64,000 bases of DNA from an uncultured Clostridia bacterium (GCA_934271265.1 CAKQRE010000006.1:122376-186375); one strand, 5' to 3'. Positions 1-9,241 are shown, numbered from the stretch's first letter. Translations and numbers: made by a program. The notes: generated by a model not told the origin, from the letters alone.

Positions 1-2054
1 ACGGAAATTCCTTTCACGTTGTTCCAGATAAGGTTTCCGCTTGCGTCCCGAGTAAAAATATCGTAACAAACGATTTTTCCGTCATTGGAATACGCAAAAG
101 GCATTTCAAAAGAATTGATCGTGAAAAGCCCCGTTTGCGCATAGAACATTTGATTGTAATAGTTATAATAGGGCAAGAATCCGTTCACGTTGTCGCCCGA
201 ATCGTTGGCAACCGCTTCGATGGGGATCTGCAGCGTTACTTGCTTTTCTTCGCCGAATGAAAACGTACAGTTCAGCTGAACCGATTGCACGTAATCGAGC
301 GGATTGTTCGTTTTGAAATCCTTAACGGAAAGTTTTCCGTTTGAATCCCCCGCCGGAACGGTCAACGTATATAAGGAATTGATATCGTTTACGAGTTCGT
401 ATTTGATTTTTTTGATCGATACGTCCGCATTTCCGTTTTTAAGGGAATAAATGATCTGATCGCTGAATCCCGTCAGATTTCCGCCGCTGTCGTATTCCGC
501 CCGAAGCGTGATTTTCCCGCCGTAGTTATTTAAAATAAAGTCCTGCGCGAGAGAGGCTTCGGTACGGACAAGCCCTGCGTCCGTCGCCACAATGTCGTTG
601 ATATCAAGCTTTTCCGATTTTGTCACGCCGTTTATCGTCGTCGAGATCGTAACGATCATTTTCGTAACGGCTTCCGTCGGAGTGAATTTCACGATCCCGT
701 TTTCCGTTGTGATCGTATCGGAAGTATATTCGGTAGCCTGATTCTCCCCGCCGTAAACCCTGTAAGCGAACGAAAGGGCTCCGTTCGGCAACGACAGCAT
801 TGCCGGAAACTGTACTTCCCGCTTGAAAACGTGCTTTTTCGTTGCCTGTGTGTCGCCTTCTGCCGTATAGTCCGTATAAAAACGATCGATCAACGCATTT
901 ATCATTGTTTTTCCCGCAAGGACAAAAGAAGAAGTGTTTGCGGGGTTTACAAGGTGCGCTTTCAGTTCGGTAACGGCGATCGTTTTCCCGTCTTTCTTTA
1001 CCGTAACGGTCAGAGTTCCGCTTTCCGCGCCGGAATTTTCAGCCGGCAAAGTAACTTTTCCGAGCGCCGAGATATTGCCCGTTCCGCTTTCGTTTGCTTT
1101 TACAAAAGAGTATTCGACCGTCAGCCCGTTATAGGCAAGAATATGCGTTACGAAATCGAGATCGTCGAACACGTAAAAACAAGGCTCTGTTTCGGCGGCG
1201 TCGCTTGCCGTAAAGCATTTCTTTTCGGAAATAAAGAGATTTGCGGCGAAAAGATTGTTCGTCACCGTAAGTTTGGAAAGATCGTCATAGGAAAGTTCTT
1301 CCGGTACAAGGTCGGCATAGTTGGCAAGTTTTGCCGTTGCGATGCGAAGGGCGTGATAGCCGATCATTTTGTCATCCGCGGCGATAACCGAATAATAGGA
1401 AGAATCGGTTATCTTTTTGTCATCCGAAAATTTGATCACGCCGTTTTCCTCGGTGGCGTTCCGGTAAGCCGTAACGGAATAAAACGAGGGGTAAGCATAG
1501 GGCGCGTCGAAAATAAATTTTCCGAAAGCGGTCGAAGCCGCGTCGTTTCCGCTTGCGACCGCCCCCGTTATCACGTTTCCGTTTTTTATTACGATATTGC
1601 CGTGATACGTATGATAAAAGATCAGATTTTTCCCGTTTAAAACAAGAGTTTTTCCGTTCAGATCGATATGGCTGTCCGTGCGGAAGGTCACGTCCGTTTT
1701 CAATTTGATATCCGCCGTTAACTTTAAAATCAAACGCTCGGTAGAGACGGTTTCCTTTCTGCCGTCGTTGAAAAAACCTTTGTAACCGGATTCGGTTGCG
1801 GAAGACGAAGCTTCTACCGCATAACCGTTCGTCCCGCCCGCGTAGGAAAGAAGCCCTTCGAAAGAAGAAATTTCTTTCGTGATCACTTGGGTTTCAACCG
1901 TACTTTTATCGACGGAACCTGAAATGTCTTTCCAGGAACCGGAAGAAAAGTAGGCGTATACCGTAATTGAGCCGCTTATCGCAAAAACGAAAACAAACGC
2001 CCATAGCAGCGCAAATTTTCTGTTATCTTTTTTTAATCGATGCGTTTTTTTCAT
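1..2054 (-). CDS. large secreted surface protein, C-terminal part outside window
   Basis: Partial gene: the reading frame is open from an ATG at 2054 to the left edge, giving 684 residues without a stop. The N terminus is basic (MKKTHRLKKDNRK), then a hydrophobic segment ending in ITVYAYFSSG. This resembles the signal region of TasA/camelysin-type proteins processed by the SipW signal peptidase, though no sipW is visible here. Residues of about 110-150 contain a strand pattern HIDLNGKTLVLNG typical of right-handed beta-helix repeats; the neighbouring 1990-aa protein has the matching SIDLCGRKLTING. The rest looks like repeated beta-sandwich modules. It is probably an extracellular surface or matrix protein. 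It lies 288 nt downstream of the riboswitch-controlled gene on the same strand and may be its paralogue. Function is inferred from architecture only. Confidence 0.75.
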   Translation of the reverse strand, partial: MKKTHRLKKDNRKFALLWAFVFVFAISGSITVYAYFSSGSWKDISGSVDKSTVETQVITKEISSFEGLLSYAGGTNGYAVEASSSATESGYKGFFNDGRKETVSTERLILKLTADIKLKTDVTFRTDSHIDLNGKTLVLNGKNLIFYHTYHGNIVIKNGNVITGAVASGNDAASTAFGKFIFDAPYAYPSFYSVTAYRNATEENGVIKFSDDKKITDSSYYSVIAADDKMIGYHALRIATAKLANYADLVPEELSYDDLSKLTVTNNLFAANLFISEKKCFTASDAAETEPCFYVFDDLDFVTHILAYNGLTVEYSFVKANESGTGNISALGKVTLPAENSGAESGTLTVTVKKDGKTIAVTELKAHLVNPANTSSFVLAGKTMINALIDRFYTDYTAEGDTQATKKHVFKREVQFPAMLSLPNGALSFAYRVYGGENQATEYTSDTITTENGIVKFTPTEAVTKMIVTISTTINGVTKSEKLDINDIVATDAGLVRTEASLAQDFILNNYGGKITLRAEYDSGGNLTGFSDQIIYSLKNGNADVSIKKIKYELVNDINSLYTLTVPAGDSNGKLSVKDFKTNNPLDYVQSVQLNCTFSFGEEKQVTLQIPIEAVANDSGDNVNGFLPYYNYYNQMFYAQTGLFTINSFEMPFAYSNDGKIVCYDIFTRDASGNLIWNNVKGIS

Positions 2055-2184
2055 AGCGTTTCCGTTTTTCCTTTTGCCTGAAATGTCGTTTAAATGCTTT
2101 CCGAATTGGTTTAAAGTTTTATGTTATTCCGGGGCGTTCTTTTTATACGGCGCCGCCCCGCAGCCCTGCTCACAATCCGTTCTC

Positions 2185-2302
2185 GTCATTCTGAGCCGAC
2201 CCCGTAGCCCTGCTCACGAAGAATCTGAGAACGGTTTGTTTTTTGGGGGCTATGCTTTCAGATCCTTCCTTCGGCACGTCGGGAATGTCGGGTCAGGATG
2301 AC
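2185..2302. repeat. MITE-like inverted-repeat element, copy 1
   Basis: A 118-bp intergenic segment bounded by GTCATTCTGA and TCAGGATGAC, which are inverted repeats with 9 of 10 pairs. Its left part carries a block CCGACCCCGTAGCC that recurs, inverted, in the element at 46107-46203. An inner inverted pair CCGTTCTC/GAGAACGG (2177-2184 and 2227-2234) and a local duplication of AGCCCTGCTCAC (2162 and 2206) add to its folded structure. It has no coding capacity. It is most likely a short non-autonomous dispersed repeat. Confidence 0.6.
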
Positions 2303-2342
2303 GAAAACATAGTTTTTGATTGAAGAAAATATTGGGAAATAA

Positions 2343-5300
2343 TCAGCCGGAAACAGTCACTTTAAACGGTCTTTCATAGATTTTTTTAACCGTTGCGTCG
2401 TTTTCCGTAACCGTTTCGATCACCCTTGCATACACGTAAATCGTTGCCGTTCCTTTTTTTCCGCTCGTATAAGTGCTGTCACTTGTATAGCGAATGTTCT
2501 GCAAACGCGACGGATCGAAGCCATTCCCATCAACAGTTAATAGTGGCTTAATATCTCCTGCGGATTTGTAGTAATACGTTCCCGAGGCGTTGTTATAATC
2601 GACAACATACAACCCCTTTTCGTATTTCATGTTTGTGTTACTTGTTGTAAGATAGCAAAATCTACCGATATATTTGGTGCTGGTATAGTTATTTACCAAC
2701 TTGGTTAACATATCGTCTACATTTGTAAAGGTATCGAAAGTTTGAAGGTTTTCCGATAATTCTGAGAAATAGAATCCGTTTGTTTCGTTATAAAGAAGCC
2801 GATAAACATGTTGCGCTGTATATACGTGTCCGTTGGAAAGTTTTGCCGTTGCTCCGGCATAACAATAATAATTTCCGTAGTAGTTACCGAAAAGCGCGTC
2901 TTCGATATGAGTATTTGCTTCGGCGAGAATCGCTTCCATATTAAAGGGGTCAGACGCAATATGCAGGGCGTATTCGGTAAATTTGAAACCGCTGTCCGTT
3001 TCAGATTTATCGAACCGATAACTATATCCTTGGTTTTTTGTGTAGGTAATAATTTCTCGATTTCCGTTTTTGTAAACCGCAATTTCCTGAGTATTTCCTG
3101 TATAACGATATAACCATAGTCCTGAGGAAAATCGACTTGCGTTTGAAACTGCATTGTGAACACTGCTTTCATTCGTAAGTTCATTCAGATAATTAAAGTA
3201 TATGTTTGCATCCTTCTCGACCTTATCCACATATGATGTGAAAGAGGAGCTGTTTGTTAGTCCCTTTATTTTGGTTTCCGTTGCTACAATATCCGCTTCT
3301 AAGAAACTTTTCGATTCTGTCGGTGTGCTTTGATTTGACGAAGTGTTATATGCCGGACCGGATTTTGTAGTCTCGCTAATACCACTTTTACTATCGCATG
3401 TAATTGTGTATGTCCATTCATAGTAAGGACTGGAATCGCTGCCGGTGCCCATCCGATAATATAGCTTTTTTTGATCTTCCTCACCATGGCTGAAGTAAAA
3501 ATAAGTATATTCTGACATATTTCTATCCGTTTTCTTGTAAAATCCGGATAATGTTGAATCGTAAATCAATTGCCATTGATCGGAATTGTCAGATGATTCA
3601 ATGTAGTAATAATGATATGTTCTATGTTCCGTAACGGTATATTCAACAAATTTAGAGGTTTCTTTTGAGTAAATTACCTTTTGAAGGATACCGTTAGAAT
3701 AATAGTATCGCTCAGGAAATGCAAAAGCCTTTTTTTCTTTATAATATCGATACTTTGTCGTTAACGTAACTGCTTTTGTGCAATGATATATTCCATTTGT
3801 TGCACTTTTCCAGTCCGTTGTATTAGATATGTCGATATTAATATAAGAATTAAACGCCGTTAGTTTTTCGACTTTATCAAATCCCGGAGTATTATCATTT
3901 AAGTTACTCGTCGTGAAAGTTTGAGAAGGAATCGCAGGAATGCTTCCGGTAGTGTCTCCGATTTGTACAGATTGATTTGTTAAGTTACTCTCGATTGCTT
4001 CCGACCAATCTGTTATATCGGTTGCCTCCGGAGCATCTCCTTGCTGAATTTCCAAATCATTTGTCTTGTCAACGAATTGGAACTTACCATCAAAATAACT
4101 AAGACAATAAATATGATTTTTAACCAATACTCCGTAATCGGTATTAATGCTTTCTTTACAGAAGTAATAATTGGCAAGCAGGGACTGCATGTTCTCAGCG
4201 GTATCTATTTCCGTAAACTGATCCGATCCGGGATCGCTTACAAGAAACGCCGGATTTCCGGATTGCAGATACCATTGAATCGTAGAAGAACTACCCGCGC
4301 TTGTATACGATTTTTTTGCAAGCTGAAGATACGGGCTGTCCACCTTGGTAAGCTCGTTTAAAAAACGTAACGCATCCGAAGATACATCACTTGTCGTATA
4401 AGTTATCTCTTCCTTTGTGCCCGGGTCTTCATATATAAGATCGGCTTCACTGTTATTTGTTTTTATTGTTTTAAGGACATAATCGATAAATTCATTCTCT
4501 ACGTAAACATTATAAACATTCAGCGATTTTATCGATTTGATTTCAAGATTCAGCAGATCACCGATTGTTGTGATCCCTTTGTTATACGAAAGGTCAAGAT
4601 TTTTAATTGCTGTTAAACGAGAAATATAGGTCAGATCGAAAGTTGTATTTTTTTCTGCACAGGCGCGCATGGTAAACGTTTGCAGCTTTTTTGACAGATC
4701 AGCGATATCGCTGTCAAGCGAAGTAATTCTGTCAAAAGCGTTGTTTACGGCTTGCGATGTTATAAACGCCGGAACGATTACGGTTTTTGTTTTCGTATCG
4801 ATATGACCGGACAATCGAATGGAATTCAGATTTTCATAATAAGATATTCCCGTTAAAGAATAATCGAGATTTGTAACGTAAGGATTACCCTCGTTGTCTA
4901 AAGTCGCAGTAAAATCGGAAGACGAATTCTTCTTGGCGTATATCGCACGGATCAATTTTTGTGCCCCGTCCGAATTCAGATAGGTCGGTATTTCCGTGTT
5001 TGCAAGAAAGACTTCACCAAATGCTCTGGCTCTTGCTATGTTTGCTGTATCATCATTTTTTTCTGTTATACCTGCCCAGAAAGCAATGATACATTCCGCC
5101 TCATATTGCGAGATATAAGAAGTGTTATCTTCGGAATAAGGTTCTTTGTCATATTTACAATTTTTTAAATAAGTACCAGTATAAAAACTTGAAAAAGCCC
5201 ATTGGGAAGGAGAAAGAGAACGGTCGAACCCATGAGACGTTGAGGGAGAACCTTTCCCGGTAAAATCAATATCATAACGCCTGATTTGATTTCCGTCCGG

Positions 5301-8300
5301 GGGTCCGGCAGCCGCGTCTGTTTCTTTACCGAAATCTCTTTCATTTAACGCCCATTGCATGACTTCATTATATTTGAAGTAGTAACTGCCGTTTAAATTT
5401 GCCGCCTTGATAAGTTCATTTGCTTTTTCCGTTAATTTTGCACCGTTCGTTATTACCATTCCCGGAGCTGTTGTCGTGTTGGCAGACCATAATGCAGGTA
5501 TTTCATCATCGTTAAAGCCGACGGAATTCTTTAAATAGGTTTTTATTACAGAAACTTCTTTTTCCGTTAAATATTCCTTTCCGTCCGACTGAACATAATT
5601 GCTGCTGCCGGAATCGGAAGAAAAGCCGGTTACCGTAAACGGGAGCGTTGTTTTTTCACTCCCCGTAGCCCAATTCAACAACTGTACAAATCGGTAAACA
5701 GAAGAATTTGACTTTTCGCCCGACAAATCTGCAACCGTGAAGGTTAAGTTTTTAACTCCTTCCTGTTCGGCGTCGCGGACGAGAATATAATCGCCCGTCT
5801 TGTTGGTGATCGTTTTTTTGTCGGTATCGATGACAAATCCCGTGGAATAACCCGTTAAACCAGTTGTTGGCAGAAGGGCAAGCCTTGCCGCACGGGCGGT
5901 TGCATCGGGATCGGTTTTTCCCGTATACCCGAAAGCGGAAGAATCTGCCTTTTCATAGTCGGCAAGCTGGGTGAAAGTCTGATATTTCGCACTGCTGAAA
6001 ACGCTGTAATTGGCGAATCCGTCTTCGTCGGGCTTGATCACGGCGGGGGCGTTTACATAAATATTCCTGCTCTGTCCCGTCGTATGGTCGCCGCTCATTT
6101 TAACCGTAACTTTAATACCGACGGAAGATTCCGACGATAAAAATTTTTCCGCGTCGATAAAAACATGATAGCGCATTTTTCCGCTTTCGTCTGTTTCCGG
6201 CTCGATCTTCGAAACGGCGCTGCCGATCCCGCTGTAGGTTATCGCGATCGTCTGATAGACGGAAGGCAGATAGAAATCTCCCCGTTCGTTACCCATGCCG
6301 TATTTCACGCGCGTGTCGAGAATGTTTTGCAAAATATCGATTTCGGACGCCTGCTTTTCGACGTGATCGATAGCAAGATCGTAAAGATCGGAATTGCTTC
6401 CGAGTTCGATGAGAACGTTCACCGTTGCTTCGTAAGTCTCCTGTTTGCCCAAAGAGGAATTGTAGCCGAAATCGCCCGTTACGTCGATCTGCGCAAAGGT
6501 GTAAAAAGTGGCGGTGTTCAGATAAACGGCTTTTATTCCCGCCGATCCGGTATCGAGGGAGATAAAGTTATAGGCGTTCTGCACTTTGTACGTGATATTC
6601 GTTAAACCGATATCGCGGAAATGTGCCCAGCTTTCGGCTTCGATCGGCGCGCCCTCGCTGTTATGCGACATGTGGAAATTTTTCCGGTAATCGTAATAGC
6701 CGTTTGCGCTTACCACAGGGAGATACACGTAAGGCGTTTTGATCTTCCCCTCGCCCGTTTCCGTATTCAAGCATGCCCTTTCCGCGTCGTTTTTATAAAC
6801 GGAGCGAAGAGTGATCGGGCTGAGCTGCGCCACAAGGTATTTGAATTTTGTTTCGCGGGTCTGGCTGGTCACCTTGAAAGTGAACGAATGAAGATAGGTC
6901 TCTTCGTTTACGGTAACGCGGGCGTAAAGGGTAACTTCCACGTTTTCGTTCAGCGTGTCCGCAAGTTTGCCGTCGTTGCCGATCGAAGAAGGATCGGAAG
7001 AAGTCCATTCGATCTTTACGTTTTTGCTTTCGATATACACCGGCAGGAAAAGATCGTAAGTAATGGCTTCGGTCGTGTGTTTCGAAGGAATATGCCTTAA
7101 CTCGCCGTTCGCATCGGCAAAAAGCGAAGCGAAAACGGAATCGTTCCGGGAATTTCCGATGATCTTAAACTCGATCGTTTTTCCGCCGATCGTAACGGAA
7201 TCCGGCTTGGTCGCGTCGATTTTATTCAGTGTAAGTTTCGTTCCGCTTAACGTATAGTTCCCGCTTTTGCTTGCGGTAACGTCGATTTCTCCGTTGTAAA
7301 AAGAGAGCGCGCCGAAAAGAGAGATCTCTTCTCCCCCTTCTGCCTGCCCCTGCAAAATTTCTCCCGCGCGAGTCGTTACCAGTTTTTTCGCTTCCGCTAC
7401 GTTAAACGAAGTAAGCGTCACGCTCAAACCGCTCGCGGTTTTCCCCGCTACGTCGAGATAAGCGTCAGCGTTGTTTACCGTCACGGTTCCATTAAGGTCG
7501 GTTCCGATCTCTCCTTTTCCGGAAGAAAGAAAGGCAAGTTTCCCTTTCCCCGTATATTTGATCCCACCGTTTATGGTCAGTTTGCGTCCGCAAAGGTCGA
7601 TCGAAACGGGATTTTTCAGGGAATAAGAATTGTTAAGCGTAACGTCGCCGGCAAGAACGATCGTTTCCACCTCGGAAAGCCCGCTGTTCAGATCGTCTGC
7701 GGCTTTTTTGAACTCGTTTTCTGTTTTTACGAAAACGACTTTGCGATAATCGGAATTGCGAACGTACGTATTTACGCGAAGAACAAAGGTTTTTCCTTCC
7801 GCCGCAGGATCCGCCGCGATATGAAGAGAAAGCGCGAGCGTATGACTTGCGCTCGTCGGAGTTGTCGCGCTACCGGAGGCAAGGTAAAAACTGCCGTTAT
7901 AAAGGTCGTATTCCCCCGCATCCGTAAGTTCCGCAAGCGTGCCGATAAATTCGCCGTCCAGAGAAACGAGGATCGAACTTTTCAGTTTGGAAAAATCGTC
8001 TTCCGAAATTTCGCCGTTTTTCGTTACGGTCAACCCGAAATCGTAAACGGTATTGACAGAAGATTTGTTAGAGACCGTCAAAGGGATCGTGTGTTCCGTA
8101 TTCCCTGCGGAAAACGCTACGTTCTCCGTTTGCGTCTCAAGGGAGATCAAAGAGCCGTTTTTATCGGTGACGGCGTCCGTATTGCCGTCGATATCGCCTT
8201 TTACGCGGAACGAAAAAAGCACCGCCGCGTAAACGACCGCCGCAGAAGACATAAGCGAAAATAAAATGACGAGAAGGATGGAAATCAGGCGTTTTTTTTC

Positions 8301-8315
8301 GATCGGCTTGTTCAT
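2343..8315 (-). CDS. giant secreted surface/adhesin-like protein (1990 aa), c-di-GMP controlled
   Basis: Start chosen at ATG 8315 because GGAGG lies five bases upstream; the frame is open to 8495, but that part overlaps leader RNA. The N terminus has a signal region ending in SSAAVVYAAVLFSF, followed by a module resembling TasA-like beta-sandwiches. Residues about 195-290 hold beta-helix-like strands (SIDLCGRKLTING), about 420-490 an atrophied Ig-like domain (IEWTSSDPSSIGNDGKL), and about 1235-1265 a leucine-rich-like stretch (LTAIKNLDLSYNKGITTIGD). No LPXTG motif or C-terminal anchor is visible; the protein ends in VTVSG. It is probably exported and held at the surface or released into a matrix. 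The 5' part (about 5.6-8.3 kb) is near 50% GC in sampled lines, while the 3' half is clearly AT-richer, suggesting a mosaic. The leader carries a c-di-GMP-I riboswitch, consistent with an adhesion or biofilm role. Confidence 0.8.
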   Translation of the reverse strand: MNKPIEKKRLISILLVILFSLMSSAAVVYAAVLFSFRVKGDIDGNTDAVTDKNGSLISLETQTENVAFSAGNTEHTIPLTVSNKSSVNTVYDFGLTVTKNGEISEDDFSKLKSSILVSLDGEFIGTLAELTDAGEYDLYNGSFYLASGSATTPTSASHTLALSLHIAADPAAEGKTFVLRVNTYVRNSDYRKVVFVKTENEFKKAADDLNSGLSEVETIVLAGDVTLNNSYSLKNPVSIDLCGRKLTINGGIKYTGKGKLAFLSSGKGEIGTDLNGTVTVNNADAYLDVAGKTASGLSVTLTSFNVAEAKKLVTTRAGEILQGQAEGGEEISLFGALSFYNGEIDVTASKSGNYTLSGTKLTLNKIDATKPDSVTIGGKTIEFKIIGNSRNDSVFASLFADANGELRHIPSKHTTEAITYDLFLPVYIESKNVKIEWTSSDPSSIGNDGKLADTLNENVEVTLYARVTVNEETYLHSFTFKVTSQTRETKFKYLVAQLSPITLRSVYKNDAERACLNTETGEGKIKTPYVYLPVVSANGYYDYRKNFHMSHNSEGAPIEAESWAHFRDIGLTNITYKVQNAYNFISLDTGSAGIKAVYLNTATFYTFAQIDVTGDFGYNSSLGKQETYEATVNVLIELGSNSDLYDLAIDHVEKQASEIDILQNILDTRVKYGMGNERGDFYLPSVYQTIAITYSGIGSAVSKIEPETDESGKMRYHVFIDAEKFLSSESSVGIKVTVKMSGDHTTGQSRNIYVNAPAVIKPDEDGFANYSVFSSAKYQTFTQLADYEKADSSAFGYTGKTDPDATARAARLALLPTTGLTGYSTGFVIDTDKKTITNKTGDYILVRDAEQEGVKNLTFTVADLSGEKSNSSVYRFVQLLNWATGSEKTTLPFTVTGFSSDSGSSNYVQSDGKEYLTEKEVSVIKTYLKNSVGFNDDEIPALWSANTTTAPGMVITNGAKLTEKANELIKAANLNGSYYFKYNEVMQWALNERDFGKETDAAAGPPDGNQIRRYDIDFTGKGSPSTSHGFDRSLSPSQWAFSSFYTGTYLKNCKYDKEPYSEDNTSYISQYEAECIIAFWAGITEKNDDTANIARARAFGEVFLANTEIPTYLNSDGAQKLIRAIYAKKNSSSDFTATLDNEGNPYVTNLDYSLTGISYYENLNSIRLSGHIDTKTKTVIVPAFITSQAVNNAFDRITSLDSDIADLSKKLQTFTMRACAEKNTTFDLTYISRLTAIKNLDLSYNKGITTIGDLLNLEIKSIKSLNVYNVYVENEFIDYVLKTIKTNNSEADLIYEDPGTKEEITYTTSDVSSDALRFLNELTKVDSPYLQLAKKSYTSAGSSSTIQWYLQSGNPAFLVSDPGSDQFTEIDTAENMQSLLANYYFCKESINTDYGVLVKNHIYCLSYFDGKFQFVDKTNDLEIQQGDAPEATDITDWSEAIESNLTNQSVQIGDTTGSIPAIPSQTFTTSNLNDNTPGFDKVEKLTAFNSYINIDISNTTDWKSATNGIYHCTKAVTLTTKYRYYKEKKAFAFPERYYYSNGILQKVIYSKETSKFVEYTVTEHRTYHYYYIESSDNSDQWQLIYDSTLSGFYKKTDRNMSEYTYFYFSHGEEDQKKLYYRMGTGSDSSPYYEWTYTITCDSKSGISETTKSGPAYNTSSNQSTPTESKSFLEADIVATETKIKGLTNSSSFTSYVDKVEKDANIYFNYLNELTNESSVHNAVSNASRFSSGLWLYRYTGNTQEIAVYKNGNREIITYTKNQGYSYRFDKSETDSGFKFTEYALHIASDPFNMEAILAEANTHIEDALFGNYYGNYYCYAGATAKLSNGHVYTAQHVYRLLYNETNGFYFSELSENLQTFDTFTNVDDMLTKLVNNYTSTKYIGRFCYLTTSNTNMKYEKGLYVVDYNNASGTYYYKSAGDIKPLLTVDGNGFDPSRLQNIRYTSDSTYTSGKKGTATIYVYARVIETVTENDATVKKIYERPFKVTVSG

Positions 8316-8453
8316 TTTTCCTCCGTGTGAATTTGATCGGAAAATTTCGGGGCTAAAAAAAACTATCGCGGTAACGTATCGATCGCTTTGCCGTTCCAAA
8401 CCCGCGCCGGGAATCTTCCCCGCGAAGAATCCCGTTTTCTTTCGGAAAAAGTA

Positions 8454-8501
8454 TAAAAAAAGCCAAACTACACGACACAATCGGTAATTCGGCAACTGGC
8501 T
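8454..8501 (-). terminator. intrinsic terminator forming the riboswitch expression platform
   Basis: On the minus strand AGCCAGTT (8501-8494) can pair with AGTTTGGCT (8469-8461), followed by a run of seven U (8461-8455). The 5' arm of this terminator is the conserved 3' side of the c-di-GMP aptamer (AGCCAGTTGCCG). Aptamer folding and terminator folding should therefore exclude each other, which predicts read-through when ligand is bound. Confidence 0.7.
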
Positions 8502-8562
8502 GACTCGGTAAGTCCCTTTAGCTTTGCGTAATAGCCTTACGACTATTTTGCTATTTTCGATA
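8480..8562 (-). promoter_or_regulatory. cyclic-di-GMP-I (GEMM) riboswitch
   Basis: Read on the minus strand the leader contains the hallmarks of the c-di-GMP-I aptamer in order: GCAAA; a short helix AUAGUC/GGCUAU capped by a GUAA (GNRA) tetraloop (8540-8537); the conserved ACGCAAAGC (8529-8521); a second helix GGGACU with AGUCAGCC; and the 3' signature CAGCCAGUUGCCGA. The last motif is characteristic of clostridial members. It lies between a strong promoter (8600-8627) and the 1990-aa surface protein gene, and an intrinsic terminator overlaps its 3' end. This identifies c-di-GMP as the probable ligand. The ON direction is inferred from the shared pairing bases. Confidence 0.88.
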
Positions 8563-8599
8563 CGATATAAAATTTTTTATCTTTGATATTCTATAACAT

Positions 8600-8627
8600 A
8601 TTATATATATTTTAAAAATTTTGTCAA
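8600..8627 (-). promoter_or_regulatory. sigma-A-type promoter of riboswitch transcript
   Basis: Minus strand TTGACA (8627-8622), 16-nt spacer, TATAAT (8605-8600). It lies about 40 nt upstream of the aptamer core. Confidence 0.75.
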
Positions 8628-8762
8628 CTTATTTGGCATACTTTTGCGGAATCGTAAAAGAAAACGACAATAAAAAGTTTATGAGCGCGGGTTCACCCGA
8701 ATGACACGCCTTTTCTACAATATGACAGAATGCGACAATATCCTATTCCGTTCGATTTTTGA

Positions 8763-8789
8763 TTGACTTTTTTATAAAAAAGGTATACT
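8763..8789 (+). promoter_or_regulatory. probable promoter of the 116-aa protein gene
   Basis: TTGACT (8763-8768) and TATACT (8784-8789) are separated by only 15 nt. The -10 box is good and the spacing short. An AGGAGGA ribosome binding site follows at about 8807, before ATG 8817. Confidence 0.45.
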
Positions 8790-8816
8790 ATGAAATCGTA
8801 TTAAGAAGGAGGATCT

Positions 8817-9167
8817 ATGGCAGAATTACTGGAAACGATCGAGGTTCCGAAGGAAATAGTAAAAAAAGACTCTCCCGTTATCTTCCGGTTTTTCGACGAC
8901 GGGATCAAAGCTCTTTTCGAAGACGACGAATGGAAGTATTCTTTTAAGAAATTCGATACGATCAGACTGAAAAGGGCGAAATTCCTCTCGCCCGTTGCTT
9001 CGATTATTCTGATCCGCGAAGAAGACGGAAAGGAAGTCGTTTATGCGAAATTCGACTTCGCGGGTGCTTTTTCCAACGAAACGATCGCGAACGACTTTCT
9101 CGATCTTTTCGAAAAAACGTCCGCAACCTTATATCAGAACCCTTATTTTACCGTGTCCCGATCATGA
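8817..9167 (+). CDS. hypothetical protein (116 aa)
   Basis: The start is supported by AAGGAGGA ending six bases before the ATG. The protein is small, soluble and rich in Lys, Glu, Asp and Phe, with no signal peptide, membrane segment or metal-binding motif. It reads as a compact alpha/beta domain, for example FRFFDDGIKALFEDDEWKY then LSPVASIILIREEDGKEVVY. I do not recognise the family. It is monocistronic: its own promoter lies just upstream and a perfect 14-bp terminator follows 12 nt after its stop. It is divergent from the c-di-GMP-controlled surface protein gene, so the two share an intergenic region, but nothing in the sequence shows a shared role. Confidence 0.75.
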   Translation: MAELLETIEVPKEIVKKDSPVIFRFFDDGIKALFEDDEWKYSFKKFDTIRLKRAKFLSPVASIILIREEDGKEVVYAKFDFAGAFSNETIANDFLDLFEKTSATLYQNPYFTVSRS

Positions 9168-9179
9168 TTTCTCACATAG

Positions 9180-9218
9180 AATAACCCCTTGCGCGAGAAA
9201 CGCAAGGGGTTATTTTAT
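9180..9218. terminator. bidirectional intrinsic terminator
   Basis: A perfect 14-bp stem (AATAACCCCTTGCG with its complement, 9180-9193 and 9201-9214) has a 7-nt loop, with T-rich sequence on the right and A-rich sequence on the left. It separates the convergent 116-aa protein gene and the lipoprotein gene. Confidence 0.9.
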
Positions 9219-9241
9219 TCCGAGCAAAATTTGTATTACTC

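Noticed and set aside
831..1640. Plus-strand open frame of 269 codons in the first 2 kb.
   Set aside because: It is antisense to the partial surface protein gene, whose translation has a signal peptide and coherent beta-rich sequence.
8315..8495. Sixty extra N-terminal residues for the giant surface protein by starting at 8495.
   Set aside because: That stretch overlaps the riboswitch and terminator, and a good ribosome binding site and signal peptide start at 8315.
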